Assembly (NCBI GenBank): GCA_963722575.1
Contig: CAVRNR010000003.1
Coordinates: 558,001-622,000, forward strand
Source: Fen-178 sp963722575
Lineage (GTDB): Bacteria > Acidobacteriota > Terriglobia > Bryobacterales > Bryobacteraceae
Direction: 5' to 3'
DNA length: 64,000 nucleotides
The first letter of the stretch is position 1. Every line of letters begins with the position of its first letter. The position numbers and the translations under genes were made by a program. The notes beneath the pieces were generated by a model that was not told where the DNA came from, searched no databases, and saw nothing but the letters and a program-made list of their open reading frames with translations. Below are positions 17,735 through 25,362 of the stretch, piece by piece.

Positions 17735-18912
17735 GTCTTGAATGATTCTGTCACCTGGCTGGGCCCGGGGAGGCCCCGGTTGACCCGATAGTTTTGCCGC
17801 ACTTCTTCGATCGTGTAGAACAAACGGGAATCGTTCTTCACGTTGCCGATCCCCGCCTTCGAATCCTTGTAAAACACGGTGCCGGCCTGCTTCATGCGAA
17901 CGATCTCGCCAAACAGATCCCGTGGCGCGACGAAGCCGGTCTTCTGTTCTTCGAAACGGGCCCGGTCCGGGAACCCCACTACGATGTCCTGCTGATAATG
18001 CACATCGCAACTGCAGTTGATTCCAGCCTCGGGGCAGGAGATGGCAACGCGGTTGAGCTCGAGCTCATCACGAAAGACGTTGCCAATCGACGGATGATGG
18101 ACGCTGATGCACGGAGTAATGTTCCCCGTCTGTAAGTTGACGCCTATGACCTTGCTTCCCGCGAAGCATTTCGTTGCGGTGGTATCGATGCCACCTTCCA
18201 GCATGAGAAACTGGCTCAACGAGCTGAAATGATGGCGCAGCCGGTCCCGTTCTTCCTCGCTATAGGCCCCCGGATAGCTGCTCGAAAGCAGAGTGGTGGG
18301 GTAAAAACAGATATTCAGTTTTGCGCACCTTTCCGCCAGTTCGTCCAGACGATGGAGGCGAGCCGGATGGCCCACATACCGCAGGAAGATCCTATGTCCA
18401 GCGTCTCGGAGCGCGTGGATTTTCTCAAAATAACGGTCTTCGTCGATCTCCGCTTCCGGATGACAGGATGCCATCACGTAGTCGACCCAGGGGGAAGATT
18501 GGCTGGCCAGAAAGCGAAATCCAGGATGATTCCGGCCCACCAAAAGGGCGGTATAGAACGCCACCCGATTGCCTCCCTCGAACAGATACCGGCACAGGAG
18601 ATCGAGATTCGGCGCGATCAGGGGCTCGCCGCCAGTGAGCTGCAGCAGCCACTTGCTTTTGGCGGTGGTGCGACGATTGAAGAAGCCGCCAACCTTCGCG
18701 ATCCATTCCTTTGAGCGAAACGGCTCCAGTTGCTTGAAGTCCAGCACCTGCCCGCTCTCGGCAAGCCAGCAATACCCGCACCGGTGCGTACAGGTATCGA
18801 ACATGTAGACTTCGGCAACCCGGTATCCGGGGGCCGACGCCCCAGCCGGCAAGCTATCGATCTGCGGGATGGGAGGTCTTCCCCATTTGCGCAAGAATTG
18901 CCGAAGCATCAT
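17731..18912 (-). CDS. Radical SAM protein
   Basis: 393 residues. The cluster-binding CTHRCGYC (CxxxCxxC) is at about residues 41-48, preceded by YRVAEVYMFD, and followed by the LLQLTGGEPLIAPNL SAM-binding strand (GGEP motif) and FLRYVGHP. The C-terminal half has further cysteines (TATKCFAGSKV, ITPCISVHH, SCPEAGINCSCDV), suggesting auxiliary [Fe-S] clusters of SPASM type. It is a different subfamily from the radical SAM protein at 8808. Translationally coupled to the methyltransferase downstream (ATGA). Substrate unknown. Confidence 0.87.
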   Translation of the reverse strand: MMLRQFLRKWGRPPIPQIDSLPAGASAPGYRVAEVYMFDTCTHRCGYCWLAESGQVLDFKQLEPFRSKEWIAKVGGFFNRRTTAKSKWLLQLTGGEPLIAPNLDLLCRYLFEGGNRVAFYTALLVGRNHPGFRFLASQSSPWVDYVMASCHPEAEIDEDRYFEKIHALRDAGHRIFLRYVGHPARLHRLDELAERCAKLNICFYPTTLLSSSYPGAYSEEERDRLRHHFSSLSQFLMLEGGIDTTATKCFAGSKVIGVNLQTGNITPCISVHHPSIGNVFRDELELNRVAISCPEAGINCSCDVHYQQDIVVGFPDRARFEEQKTGFVAPRDLFGEIVRMKQAGTVFYKDSKAGIGNVKNDSRLFYTIEEVRQNYRVNRGLPGPSQVTESFKT

Positions 18913-18983
18913 CTTCAGCGTAGCCGAGTGCCAGCGGCCGAATCAAGCAGGCTCCTGGATTGGAGGTTTCGAGTTACAGGTGG

Positions 18984-19028
18984 CGCCCCGGTGACGAGGA
19001 TGCGCTTGGATTTCAGATCTTGTCTCAC
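18984..19028 (-). pseudogene. 5' relic of fcl
   Basis: Fourteen codons reading V-R-Q-D-L-K-S-K-R-I-L-V-T-G match the start of fcl at 7363 (M-K-H-D-L-K-S-K-R-I-L-V-T-G), with the start codon changed from ATG to GTG. Similarity stops at GGGGCGCC. It follows the intact methyltransferase paralogue exactly as fcl follows the broken one. Confidence 0.75.
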
Positions 19029-19084
19029 GTGTTGCCGCAGATTAGCGATCTTGTGCTTGGTCTCCCTTCGCCCGCATCAGCAGC

Positions 19085-20470
19085 TCAGGCTGTCCGGATG
19101 AACGTCAGATTCTCCTCCTGATCGAAGCTTCGCGCCTCGGTCTCGACAAGCCGGAACCCCGCCGCGGTCAGGAATCGAAGGACATCCTCCTTGCGCGACG
19201 CGCCCCGATAGAGTTCGAACGGTGCGGTCTGCACTTCGAGCGAAATGCGGTCGATGTCCTTCAGTCGTTCGCCCGCCGAGCGGATTACCGTAAGGTCGGT
19301 GCCTTGAGCGTCGATTTGCAGGTAATCGACCTTTCGAATCCCCGCGCCATCGAGAAACGTATCCAACCGCATCGTGGGGACGGTAACGGTCGCCGTCACC
19401 GCCAGGTCCCCGCCGCCGATCCATCGCGCGAGTCCTTCCGGCACGAATGGCAGCAACGAACTCGCGCCCTCGTAGCGGTTGAGGTGGAAAGGGGCGCTGC
19501 CATTCTGTTCGGCAACTGCCACCGGCAGGACCACGTAATTCGCCAACGCGCCCATCAGACGGGACGCCGCCGCCAAGTTCGGCTCGAATGCGTACACGCG
19601 AAGAGCCGGGTTCTGCCGCGCCGCCGCCAGCGTCTTCTCGCCATTGTGCACTCCTACATCGAGCCAGATCTGGTCCGGTGCCGGGTGCAACATGCTCGCT
19701 CGATCGCCGGCCGGAATCAATGATTCGGGCGCCTCCAGCAGCAGCGTGAGATGCGGGTTCGACAGCTTGGTGCGGGACGCGACGAAGATGCATCGCAAGT
19801 TCTTGCCATCGCGAGACGATTCTCCGTCGCCGGTCCACTCGAAATCGAAATCCGGGTGGTTCGGGTGCGTGTCGCTCGTGTAGACGAAGGAAAAACCCAT
19901 CCGGCTGAGCGCCATCGCCACAAACGCCGGACTCGGCCGGCACCCAAAACCGGAAACCGCCTGGTTCTTTGTCGCCGGCGGCTCGTCCTCCAATTGATAG
20001 ATAGGCCGGGGATAGTCGGTCACCACTGTTTCCAGCAGCAGAAGCTCTCCACAACAGCTCGCCATGTTGCGCAGAACCGCAATCGGATTCTCGGTGTGAT
20101 ACAGCAGGCCATAACAGAAAACAATGCCGAATCGTCCTAGTTCCGACAGCCGATCGAATTCAACATTGGCCACGTGGGCTTCACGGCCCGGATAGAGCGA
20201 GTGCAGACGAGCAATATTCTCCGGCCGGGCGTCCACACAAACGACGCGCGCTCCGTGCTCCTCGAAAAACCCGGAGAGATGGCCCACGCCGCAACCCACA
20301 TCCAGCACGGATTTGCCTTCGACGGGGATCTCCAGACTTGCCAGATGGTCCAACCGCGCCTGGTTGATTAGTTGGGCATCGGCGGAATCGAATACGGCGA
20401 AACCTCCCCCTCCAAAGGGAAGGGAATGGGGAATTCCGGCACACGGCGGGGTTTTTCCAGTCAGCGGCAT
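19085..20470 (-). CDS. Two-domain methyltransferase: class I SAM domain plus FkbM domain
   Basis: 461 residues. Domain 1 (about 40-200) has VLDVGCGVGHLSGFFEEHGA (motif I) and VVCVDARPENI, with a wyosine/UbiG-like core. A linker of about 70 residues follows (RMGFSFVYTSDTHPN ... LTLLLEAPESLIPA). Domain 2 (about 265-460) is FkbM-type: IWLDVGVHNGEKTL, RVYAFEPNLAAASRL, TVPTMRLDTFLDGAGI, DYLQIDAQGTDLTVIRSAGERL. FkbM enzymes O-methylate sugars or polyketides. The start at 20470 was chosen because it has GGAG 5 bases upstream and matches the paralogue; the longer frame upstream reads through the gmd relic in the wrong frame. It is the undamaged version of 7353-8527. Confidence 0.87.
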   Translation of the reverse strand: MPLTGKTPPCAGIPHSLPFGGGGFAVFDSADAQLINQARLDHLASLEIPVEGKSVLDVGCGVGHLSGFFEEHGARVVCVDARPENIARLHSLYPGREAHVANVEFDRLSELGRFGIVFCYGLLYHTENPIAVLRNMASCCGELLLLETVVTDYPRPIYQLEDEPPATKNQAVSGFGCRPSPAFVAMALSRMGFSFVYTSDTHPNHPDFDFEWTGDGESSRDGKNLRCIFVASRTKLSNPHLTLLLEAPESLIPAGDRASMLHPAPDQIWLDVGVHNGEKTLAAARQNPALRVYAFEPNLAAASRLMGALANYVVLPVAVAEQNGSAPFHLNRYEGASSLLPFVPEGLARWIGGGDLAVTATVTVPTMRLDTFLDGAGIRKVDYLQIDAQGTDLTVIRSAGERLKDIDRISLEVQTAPFELYRGASRKEDVLRFLTAAGFRLVETEARSFDQEENLTFIRTA

Positions 20471-20586
20471 GATGCTCCAGTCCCGCTGGCTGGTCTCACG
20501 GCTCCGGTTGGTTCCAGGCTCGCACTCTGCCTGGAATTTCGAACCCGCCATCGCTGTGGAACACGCTTCTTTTCCAAGGAAATCCC

Positions 20587-20631
20587 GGATCCGTCCTGCC
20601 CCGTGATGCCGGCTATCAAAGCCTTTGGCAT
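20587..20631 (-). pseudogene. 5' relic of gmd with its upstream region
   Basis: Reads M-P-K-A-L-I-A-G-I-T-G-Q-D-G-S, one residue different from gmd at 11247, then similarity ends at a GGATC. Upstream similarity to the gmd leader continues to about 20690 and includes the TGCTACAAT hexamer (20675-20683). Together with the fcl relic at 18984 it brackets the intact methyltransferase, as gmd and fcl bracket the broken one. Confidence 0.82.
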
Positions 20632-20820
20632 GATCCCTTCTTGGCACTCCCGTGTCTGTGATTAGGAAGGGATTATTGTAGCATTCCGGTTCCGCCGCCC
20701 CCAGGAAATCCCCTCTGGGACGAGTGCGACAGGCGCAGGTTCGGGTGGCGTCTGAAGAGACATTACCCAGGCGCAGTCTGGGCATCCCGTGCGACAATGT
20801 GCTTTTGGTGATCTGCGTTC

Positions 20821-21150
20821 ATGTACCTTACAGGTGGCTTCGGCATGATCCCGTCCGCTCTCGCGCTGATAGTTCTGATGATCGCAGCGGCCACGGTATT
20901 CATTCGTAGGACGTGGCTCCGCGCCGCGGCCATCGAACGGCAGCTCGAAGAATTCCGGAATCAACTTTGGTTTCAACTTCAACAACGAGATGAGGTGGAG
21001 CAGCGGAGGGCCCTGGATAGCCAGGCCGACATCCGGAGCGTGCGGCGTGATCTCTCCCTGCGGATTGACGACGTTTTGAGTCAAATCCAGGCTGCCACGA
21101 CGGCGTTGCACGACCAGGTTGCGGACGTGTCGAGTCAGAATCTCGACCCT
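20821..21150 (+). other. Membrane anchor and coiled-coil segment, probable 5' part of the following FkbM gene
   Basis: A frame beginning MYLTGGFGMIPSALALIVLM has one transmembrane helix (about residues 9-28), then a charged, heptad-like stretch (IERQLEEFRNQLWFQLQQ, later LSLRIDDVLSQIQAATTALHDQVADVSSQ). Shortly after about 21140 its reading becomes non-protein-like, while the +1 frame becomes plausible (TLADTVELILRRTP) and runs into the FkbM domain. A single-base indel near 21140-21150 would fuse the two into a ~450-residue protein. Confidence 0.55.
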
Positions 21151-22177
21151 GGCGGACACCGTCGAACTCATATTGCGGCGGACCCCCAACAGTTGTGCCA
21201 TCGATGCCAGCGTCTTGGAAACCAGGACGGAAGACGAATTGATTGCCGTGGCGGAATCGGTCGCGTTTCTGCGCCCTTTGGTCCCATATCCGAAGTGGCG
21301 TTTCGATGCGGACTTGGCGAATCCGGACCTGGCCTTCCAGGTTCGCCGATGGCTGTGGCAGTATTTTCACGATCGAAAGCATGAAGGTCCCATTGTGATT
21401 CCCTGGCACTGCGGCACACGCCTCCGCCTTTTTCTGGGGAATGATATGAGCCGCCAGATCTATGTAGCCGGGTGCGTGGAGCCCAATGAGTTCGCCTTTT
21501 TTGACCATGTGATTCAATCCGGCATGACTTTCCTCGATGCCGGAGCCAATGATGGCATCTACACCGTCTTCGCGGCGAAGCGTGTGGGCAACGAGGGAAC
21601 GGTTTGGGCGTTTGAGCCAAGCCTACGGGAATTGAGCCGCCTGCGGCATAACCTGGACCTCAATCATCTGACTGCGCGCATCTTCCCGCTGGCGCTCGCC
21701 GATTGCAGCGGGCAGGCGGAATTGAGCGTGGGCGCATATGAGCATGCGGGCCACAACACACTGGGCGCGTTCGCCTACCAGACCGAGATGGAGAGGAAAG
21801 ATCTTGTGGAGGTGCGGCGCCTCGATGAGGTTTTGAATGAGAACCCACTCGCTCGTCTGGACCTCATGAAAATTGATGTCGAGGGAGCCGAACTGCGGCT
21901 GCTTCAAGGCGCGGTTGAAACGCTGCGGAAATATCGGCCGGTTCTGCTTTTCGAGGTCTCCGAAGGTTCCTTGAAGCACCAAGGCGGCAGTCCCCAGGAA
22001 TTGCTGGCCTTTCTGCACACCGAGAACTACCTCATCTACACATTCGACCGGGTGACGGGATTGCCTGCGCCCGCTGCGCCGGGGGTCTTCGCGGAGAACA
22101 TGATTGGATATCCAGTGGAGAAACCCATGCCTGCGAGCTCGCGTTGGTCATGGCCAACCCAATCCCTGTCACAATGA
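21119..22177 (+). CDS. FkbM-family methyltransferase, possibly N-terminally frameshifted
   Basis: 352 residues from a TTG at 21119, although the natural start is probably further upstream in another frame (20821). After a helical lead-in (ETRTEDELIAVAESVAFLRPLVPYPKWRFD) the FkbM fold appears: FLDAGANDGIYTVFAAK (SAM motif I), TVWAFEPSLRELSRL, RIFPLALADCSGQAELS, DLMKIDVEGAELRLLQGA and PVLLFEVSEGS. The KIDVEGAE motif is strongly diagnostic. It likely O-methylates a sugar of the glycan made by the downstream glycosyltransferases. No equivalent N-terminal anchor is seen in the other FkbM proteins of this window. Confidence 0.82.
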   Translation: MRTCRVRISTLADTVELILRRTPNSCAIDASVLETRTEDELIAVAESVAFLRPLVPYPKWRFDADLANPDLAFQVRRWLWQYFHDRKHEGPIVIPWHCGTRLRLFLGNDMSRQIYVAGCVEPNEFAFFDHVIQSGMTFLDAGANDGIYTVFAAKRVGNEGTVWAFEPSLRELSRLRHNLDLNHLTARIFPLALADCSGQAELSVGAYEHAGHNTLGAFAYQTEMERKDLVEVRRLDEVLNENPLARLDLMKIDVEGAELRLLQGAVETLRKYRPVLLFEVSEGSLKHQGGSPQELLAFLHTENYLIYTFDRVTGLPAPAAPGVFAENMIGYPVEKPMPASSRWSWPTQSLSQ

Positions 22178-22254
22178 AGCTAAGACGCAGTTCAGTGGCA
22201 CAGAGTCCTTTTGGCGGCTGCGTTACAATCATCACGAGCCCCATCGGCGCCCCT

Positions 22255-22300
22255 ATGTGGAATGGCGACTACGGTCTTCTGCTGAGCAACGGCGTCCAAG
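22255..22300 (+). pseudogene. 5' relic of the ABC exporter permease
   Basis: Reads M-W-N-G-D-Y-G-L-L-L-S-N, matching M-W-N-G-D-H-A-F-L-L-A-N at the start of the permease at 4806, and is preceded by a GTTACAAT as is that gene. Similarity fades after about 15 codons. The surrounding gap (22178-22524) shows nothing else recognisable. Confidence 0.6.
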
Positions 22301-22605
22301 GTAGAAATTCCGGATTATCCTGCCTGGGACATCACCTGATCACTGGGCAGCATCTTCCGCGAGATTGCGACGAATTGGACGGAGCGGCCGGCGGCGAAGG
22401 TATGATGAGGGTCAAACCGTGCACGCCCGGAGAGAATGGGCGTCGAGTTCGTGCACGGGGATGTGTGCCCGGTAAGCGGGTTTGAATCGGATGAGTTGAC
22501 AGGGTGCTACATTAGGGGAGCGGAATCACGAAACCGAGCGAACTGGAACTGATCTACAACCAGCGTTTTAGCAACCACATCTCCTACCGGAAGCGGGTCT
22601 GGAAC

Positions 22606-23187
22606 GTGGTGGTGTCGTCGTGGCTGGCTCGCTACATTGAGCCGCAAGCGGACGTTCTCGACCTGGGTTGCGGGTACGGCGAGTTCATCAACAACGTAGT
22701 GTGCCGGAAGAAATATGCGATCGATATGAACGTTCGCGCGAAGGACTTTTTGGACCCAGGGGTCGCCTTCTTCGGGCAGGACTGTTCCGCTTCGTGGCCG
22801 TTCGGCGGCGATTCGTTGGACGTGGTTTTCACCAGCAATTTCTTCGAGCATCTTCCCTCCAAAGAAGCACTGACCGGTACCCTGGAGCAGGCCAAGCGGT
22901 GTCTGCGCCCGAAGGGCCGCATCATCGCCATGGGGCCGAATATCAGGTTCGTCGGCGGCGCTTATTGGGATTTCTGGGACCACCATCTCCCTCTCACCGA
23001 TCATTCACTAACCGAAGCTTTGCGCTTGCGCGGATTTGAGATCGAGCGGGTCATCGACCGGTTCTTGCCCTACACCATGGTGAACACGCGGCCGGCTCCC
23101 CCGCTGTTGGTCTATTTGTATCTGAAGACTCCCTTAGCCTGGAGGGTTTTTGGGAAGCAGTTTCTGATCGTCGCCCGGAAGCCGTAG
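22606..23187 (+). CDS. Class I SAM-dependent methyltransferase
   Basis: 193 residues from the first standard start, a GTG at 22606. Motif I (VLDLGCGYGEFINNV) lies only about 17 residues in, too near the end for a complete fold. The same frame is open and protein-like back to 22525 (TKPSELELIYNQRFSNHISYRK). An AGGGGAG at 22514-22520 precedes an ATC codon at 22525 where an ATG would be expected. The natural protein is probably about 220 residues with a non-standard or mutated start. Motif IV is DVVFTSNFFEHLP; CLRPKGRIIAMGPN follows. It precedes the GT-C gene and likely belongs to the glycan operon. Similar proteins sit next to dolichol-phosphate-mannose-like glycosyltransferases. Confidence 0.82.
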   Translation: MVVSSWLARYIEPQADVLDLGCGYGEFINNVVCRKKYAIDMNVRAKDFLDPGVAFFGQDCSASWPFGGDSLDVVFTSNFFEHLPSKEALTGTLEQAKRCLRPKGRIIAMGPNIRFVGGAYWDFWDHHLPLTDHSLTEALRLRGFEIERVIDRFLPYTMVNTRPAPPLLVYLYLKTPLAWRVFGKQFLIVARKP

Positions 23188-23297
23188 CCCATGGCCGAGC
23201 CCACGGAGTTTCCGGCGAAGCAGTCCCGAGGATTTAACAGAGCGTGCCCGCACGGCACCCTCGAATCTTGCCGCTCCCCCGTGATCCCGCTTCTACA

Positions 23298-23323
23298 AAG
23301 CCCACCAATTCGGTGCTTTTTTT
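23298..23323 (+). terminator. Possible weak intrinsic terminator
   Basis: CACC/GGTG and AAG/CTT pair with a two-base bulge around AATTC, followed by a run of T. It lies about 110 bases after the methyltransferase stop and just before the GT-C gene, whose candidate -10 (TATAGA, 23327-23332) is immediately downstream. Confidence 0.35.
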
Positions 23324-23349
23324 CAGTATAGAATGAGACATTCAACCCA

Positions 23350-25119
23350 ATGGCCAAACCACGTTCCATCAATTCCCAGCCACAGCCTGCCACACCGGAG
23401 CTGCGGCCGCGGCTGCATGCGCGAATACCGCGTTCGCTCGCTGTTTTCTGCGGACTCTTCGCATCCTCACTCGGTTTTCTTTTGCTAGGCCCTTATCACG
23501 CGTTCTCGCCTGCGGGATACCTCGACCCTTGGTTTTACACCGGATACTTCACAAATTTCTCCTATCTGCTCCGCCATTATGGGCTCACGTATTATGTGTC
23601 GCGCCTCCCCTGGATCATCCCCGGGCTGCTCGCGTACCACGTTTTGCCTCCGGCTGTCGCGAACGTCCTACTGCAAGCCCTGGTCATGACCGTCACGGCC
23701 GCGTCGCTATTCTGGGTGATCCGTTGGTATTACGGCAACGCTCCAGCCCTGCTGGCCTGCATTGCTCTGGTCACCAACCTCTACTTCATCTACACAATCG
23801 CCTGGGAGTATCCCGATGCACCCGCCATCGCATATGCTTCCGTGGCTGCCGCGCTTTTGCTTTGCCCGCACGGGCGCCGGGCAGTAAGTTGCCTGGTGGC
23901 TGGCGTTGCCGTCGCGCTTTCCCTGCTTACCAACCTGGCCGGAGCGGCGACGTGCGGAGCGCTGCTGCTAATCCCCTGCTGGCGTCGTGGGCGACCGTTC
24001 TGGAAACTGCTGGTCGAAGCGGTTTGGATCCTGATCGGCTTCGCGGCCTGCTTGGGTTTTTACTGTCTGGTCAGCAAGAGGATGCTGGGCCACTATGATG
24101 CCTTTAAGCAACAAATCGAGAACGCACGCTATATGTCCGGCAAGCTGGAAGCGATGTTTGGTTCCGGCTTTGGCTGGGTTCCCCGGGCTTACCGCCTGTC
24201 GTTGCCACTGTTTCTGATCTTGATCGGAGCGGTCTTGCTGCGCCTGCGAAAGACCACCGCATTGGTTTTACCCGCTTACCTCTTTCTGACCGTCGCGTTT
24301 GCGCTTTACACATTTGAGGACGTGGTTTTGCACGCCGTTGCGCTGCGTGTTGCCTACGTTAGTTCTTACATGCTGCTGCCGATGATGCTGTTCGCAGGGG
24401 TCGTCTTCGGTGAACTTTGGAAGCTCTTCCAGTCCGGTCGCATTCCTCCGGCCGACGGCCACGGCAGGAAGGCGGCCCTTCTCGGCAGCCTTCCCGCTTG
24501 GCCTTTGGCCGCTTGTGGTCTGGCGCTGCCCTGGCTGTTCTCCCACCGCGTGCGGGAGTCCATTGCCCTGATCTGGACGCTGGTGGCGGTGCTCGCCACT
24601 CTCTCCACGCTTGCCTTGCTTCTCTCAATCCGCAGACCGTCATTCGCTTGGGTAGGCTGCTTGTTGGTGATGCTCACGGTTCATGTGGGGCCAGCCCTGG
24701 ATCCCGGCTTGGAATACCCCTTGCACGCGGAGAACGCCTACATGTTTCACACCGCCATGGACGTCCAGGCGTTCCTAAAATCCGCCGTGGATCCCGAGCG
24801 GCCGGTGCGGTTCTGGTTCGAGCCGGCCTTACCGGACACGCCTGTGTTTGACTCGCTTTCGTCGCTTTACTTGTGGGGGTATTGCGATTTCACCAAATCG
24901 TTCCGAACGTCTTCGCCCGACACCATCCGCGAGCATCTCCCGCCGACCACGACCCTGGTAAATCTGACTTCCAATGCCGGCGCTCTGGACGCCCGCAAAC
25001 AGTTGCTGGCTTCGCGTGGCATCCACGTTGCGAATGAAAGATCGAAGCCGGTCCACTTCGGCAGTCGCCAGTTCTTCGTCATCCTGGACGACATCTCGGA
25101 TATGTCCGCACTGCATTGA
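23350..25119 (+). CDS. GT-C-like polytopic glycosyltransferase
   Basis: 589 residues with about 11-13 hydrophobic segments. The first periplasmic loop holds the LDPWFYTGYF motif, whose Asp would be the catalytic residue of a GT-C lipid-phosphosugar-dependent transferase (ArnT/PMT-like). Also seen are WIIPGLLAYHVLPP and IAWEYPDAPAIAYASVA, the latter resembling the second-loop acidic region. The last ~130 residues are a soluble periplasmic tail (AYMFHTAMDVQAFLKSAVD, RFWFEPALPDTPVFDSLSS). It resembles the protein at 29272 in organisation (SDPWFYLGFF there). It starts a plus-strand set of four glycosyltransferase genes. Acceptor and donor unknown. Confidence 0.78.
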   Translation: MAKPRSINSQPQPATPELRPRLHARIPRSLAVFCGLFASSLGFLLLGPYHAFSPAGYLDPWFYTGYFTNFSYLLRHYGLTYYVSRLPWIIPGLLAYHVLPPAVANVLLQALVMTVTAASLFWVIRWYYGNAPALLACIALVTNLYFIYTIAWEYPDAPAIAYASVAAALLLCPHGRRAVSCLVAGVAVALSLLTNLAGAATCGALLLIPCWRRGRPFWKLLVEAVWILIGFAACLGFYCLVSKRMLGHYDAFKQQIENARYMSGKLEAMFGSGFGWVPRAYRLSLPLFLILIGAVLLRLRKTTALVLPAYLFLTVAFALYTFEDVVLHAVALRVAYVSSYMLLPMMLFAGVVFGELWKLFQSGRIPPADGHGRKAALLGSLPAWPLAACGLALPWLFSHRVRESIALIWTLVAVLATLSTLALLLSIRRPSFAWVGCLLVMLTVHVGPALDPGLEYPLHAENAYMFHTAMDVQAFLKSAVDPERPVRFWFEPALPDTPVFDSLSSLYLWGYCDFTKSFRTSSPDTIREHLPPTTTLVNLTSNAGALDARKQLLASRGIHVANERSKPVHFGSRQFFVILDDISDMSALH

Positions 25120-25362
25120 GCGGCACGGGCACTTGAAGTCCTGCGGGCGGCCCCACTCCGCCACCTCAATTCGCCGGAACCGCGGGGCAAAGGCAAAGCG
25201 TCTGCCACGCTCAATGAAGCGTCTTCAGCGACAGTGCCTCTGACGCCCAAAGCCGCAGAAGATCCGATCCGCCGATGCCCAGGCCGCTTCACTGGACGAA
25301 CCCTCTTGGCGAACCGCTTGACCAACTGCCATATGGAAGGTGATAACGTTACTCTGTAGCTT

